Of a DNA stretch of 64,000 bases, positions 63,641 through 64,000 are shown one piece after another; within the stretch, counting starts at the first letter, position 1; every line of letters begins with the position of its first letter. A model generated the notes under the pieces. It did no database searches, was not told the DNA's origin, and saw only the letters and a list, made by a program, of their open reading frames with translations. The translations under genes were made by a program, and so were the position numbers. The stretch comes from Coturnix japonica (taxonomy: Eukaryota > Chordata > Aves > Galliformes > Phasianidae). Location of the stretch: positions 1,686,199 through 1,750,198 of the forward strand of contig NC_029543.1 in NCBI RefSeq assembly GCF_001577835.2, given 5' to 3'.

Positions 63641-64000
63641 CAGTGTTGCTGAAGCAAGCACAGGTCTCTGTTAGTGCTGAGCCCATGGTTGTCACAATGT
63701 CCCTATCTCCCTGGTGGTGGGTTTGGGGTGATGGGGGGGGGCTTGGGACCTGCTTATCCCTAAGAAAGGATGCAAGTTCTCCCTTTGGCTCTATCAAAAG
63801 AAGAAGCTGGGACACTTCACTTCAAAGCTGTGGCAGCAAAGAGGAGCCCTTTCTGAAACACGAATATCCCCCCCAAAGTGCTGACACATCAGGACACATT
63901 AAAGCAAGCGTGGTGAAATAGGAGAGCTGGATGTGCCGGGCTGCAGCAACACTGGGGTAGAGCTGAGCACTCAGATGAAGGCAACTGCAATGTCCTCTAA
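63641..64000. other. Window end, no gene seen
   Basis: Unique sequence with a short G run (63733-63740) and no recognisable exon or repeat. Confidence 0.4.

Overview
The window is vertebrate, and almost certainly avian: chicken or a close galliform relative. It carries CR1 retroposon fragments of the bird type, short introns, high GC with CpG islands, and spliced genes whose translations read as bird orthologues. Such compact GC-rich sequence with many minisatellites is typical of a bird microchromosome. Chicken chromosome 28 would fit from memory, but I cannot confirm it here.

Layout. Positions 1-17.5 kb hold no recognisable gene. This stretch contains scattered AT-rich islands that may be regulatory, several minisatellites, one antisense CR1, a degenerate telomere-like tract (16.2-16.95 kb), an AT-rich palindrome and a cluster of CTCF-like motifs (17.1-17.5 kb). 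From 17.5 to 43.9 kb lie four genes in alternating orientation: ANKRD24 (-), SIRT6 (+), CREB3L3 (-), MAP2K2 (+). This is the human 19p13.3 (about 4.1 Mb) block with order and relative orientation kept. ANKRD24/SIRT6 and CREB3L3/MAP2K2 are head to head, and SIRT6/CREB3L3 are tail to tail. I reconstructed every coding exon of the four, and each joins into an uninterrupted frame (895, 357, 444 and 398 aa).

Positions 43.9-49 kb form a gene-free gap with a large imperfect inverted repeat (arms about 375 bp, spacer about 650 bp). From 49 to 61 kb come C2CD4C (-, one coding exon, 413 aa) and SHC2 (-, 12 coding exons, 619 aa). These two are also neighbours in human 19p13.3, but near 0.4 Mb, several Mb from MAP2K2. 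The 43.9-49 kb gap is therefore a synteny breakpoint between bird and human. The last 3 kb are gene-free and hold a probable antisense fossil retroviral LTR.

The genes do not form one pathway. MAP2K2 and SHC2 both belong to receptor-tyrosine-kinase/Ras/ERK signalling. CREB3L3 and SIRT6 are both metabolic regulators. ANKRD24 is a cytoskeletal ankyrin/coiled-coil protein, and C2CD4C is a C2-domain protein of unclear role. I found no new multigene system. The most interesting non-genic features are the inverted repeat at the synteny break, the 43-bp NRF1-bearing tandem repeat in the SIRT6 promoter, the inverted pair of CTCF-like sites beside ANKRD24, and a CH2-like start in SHC2.
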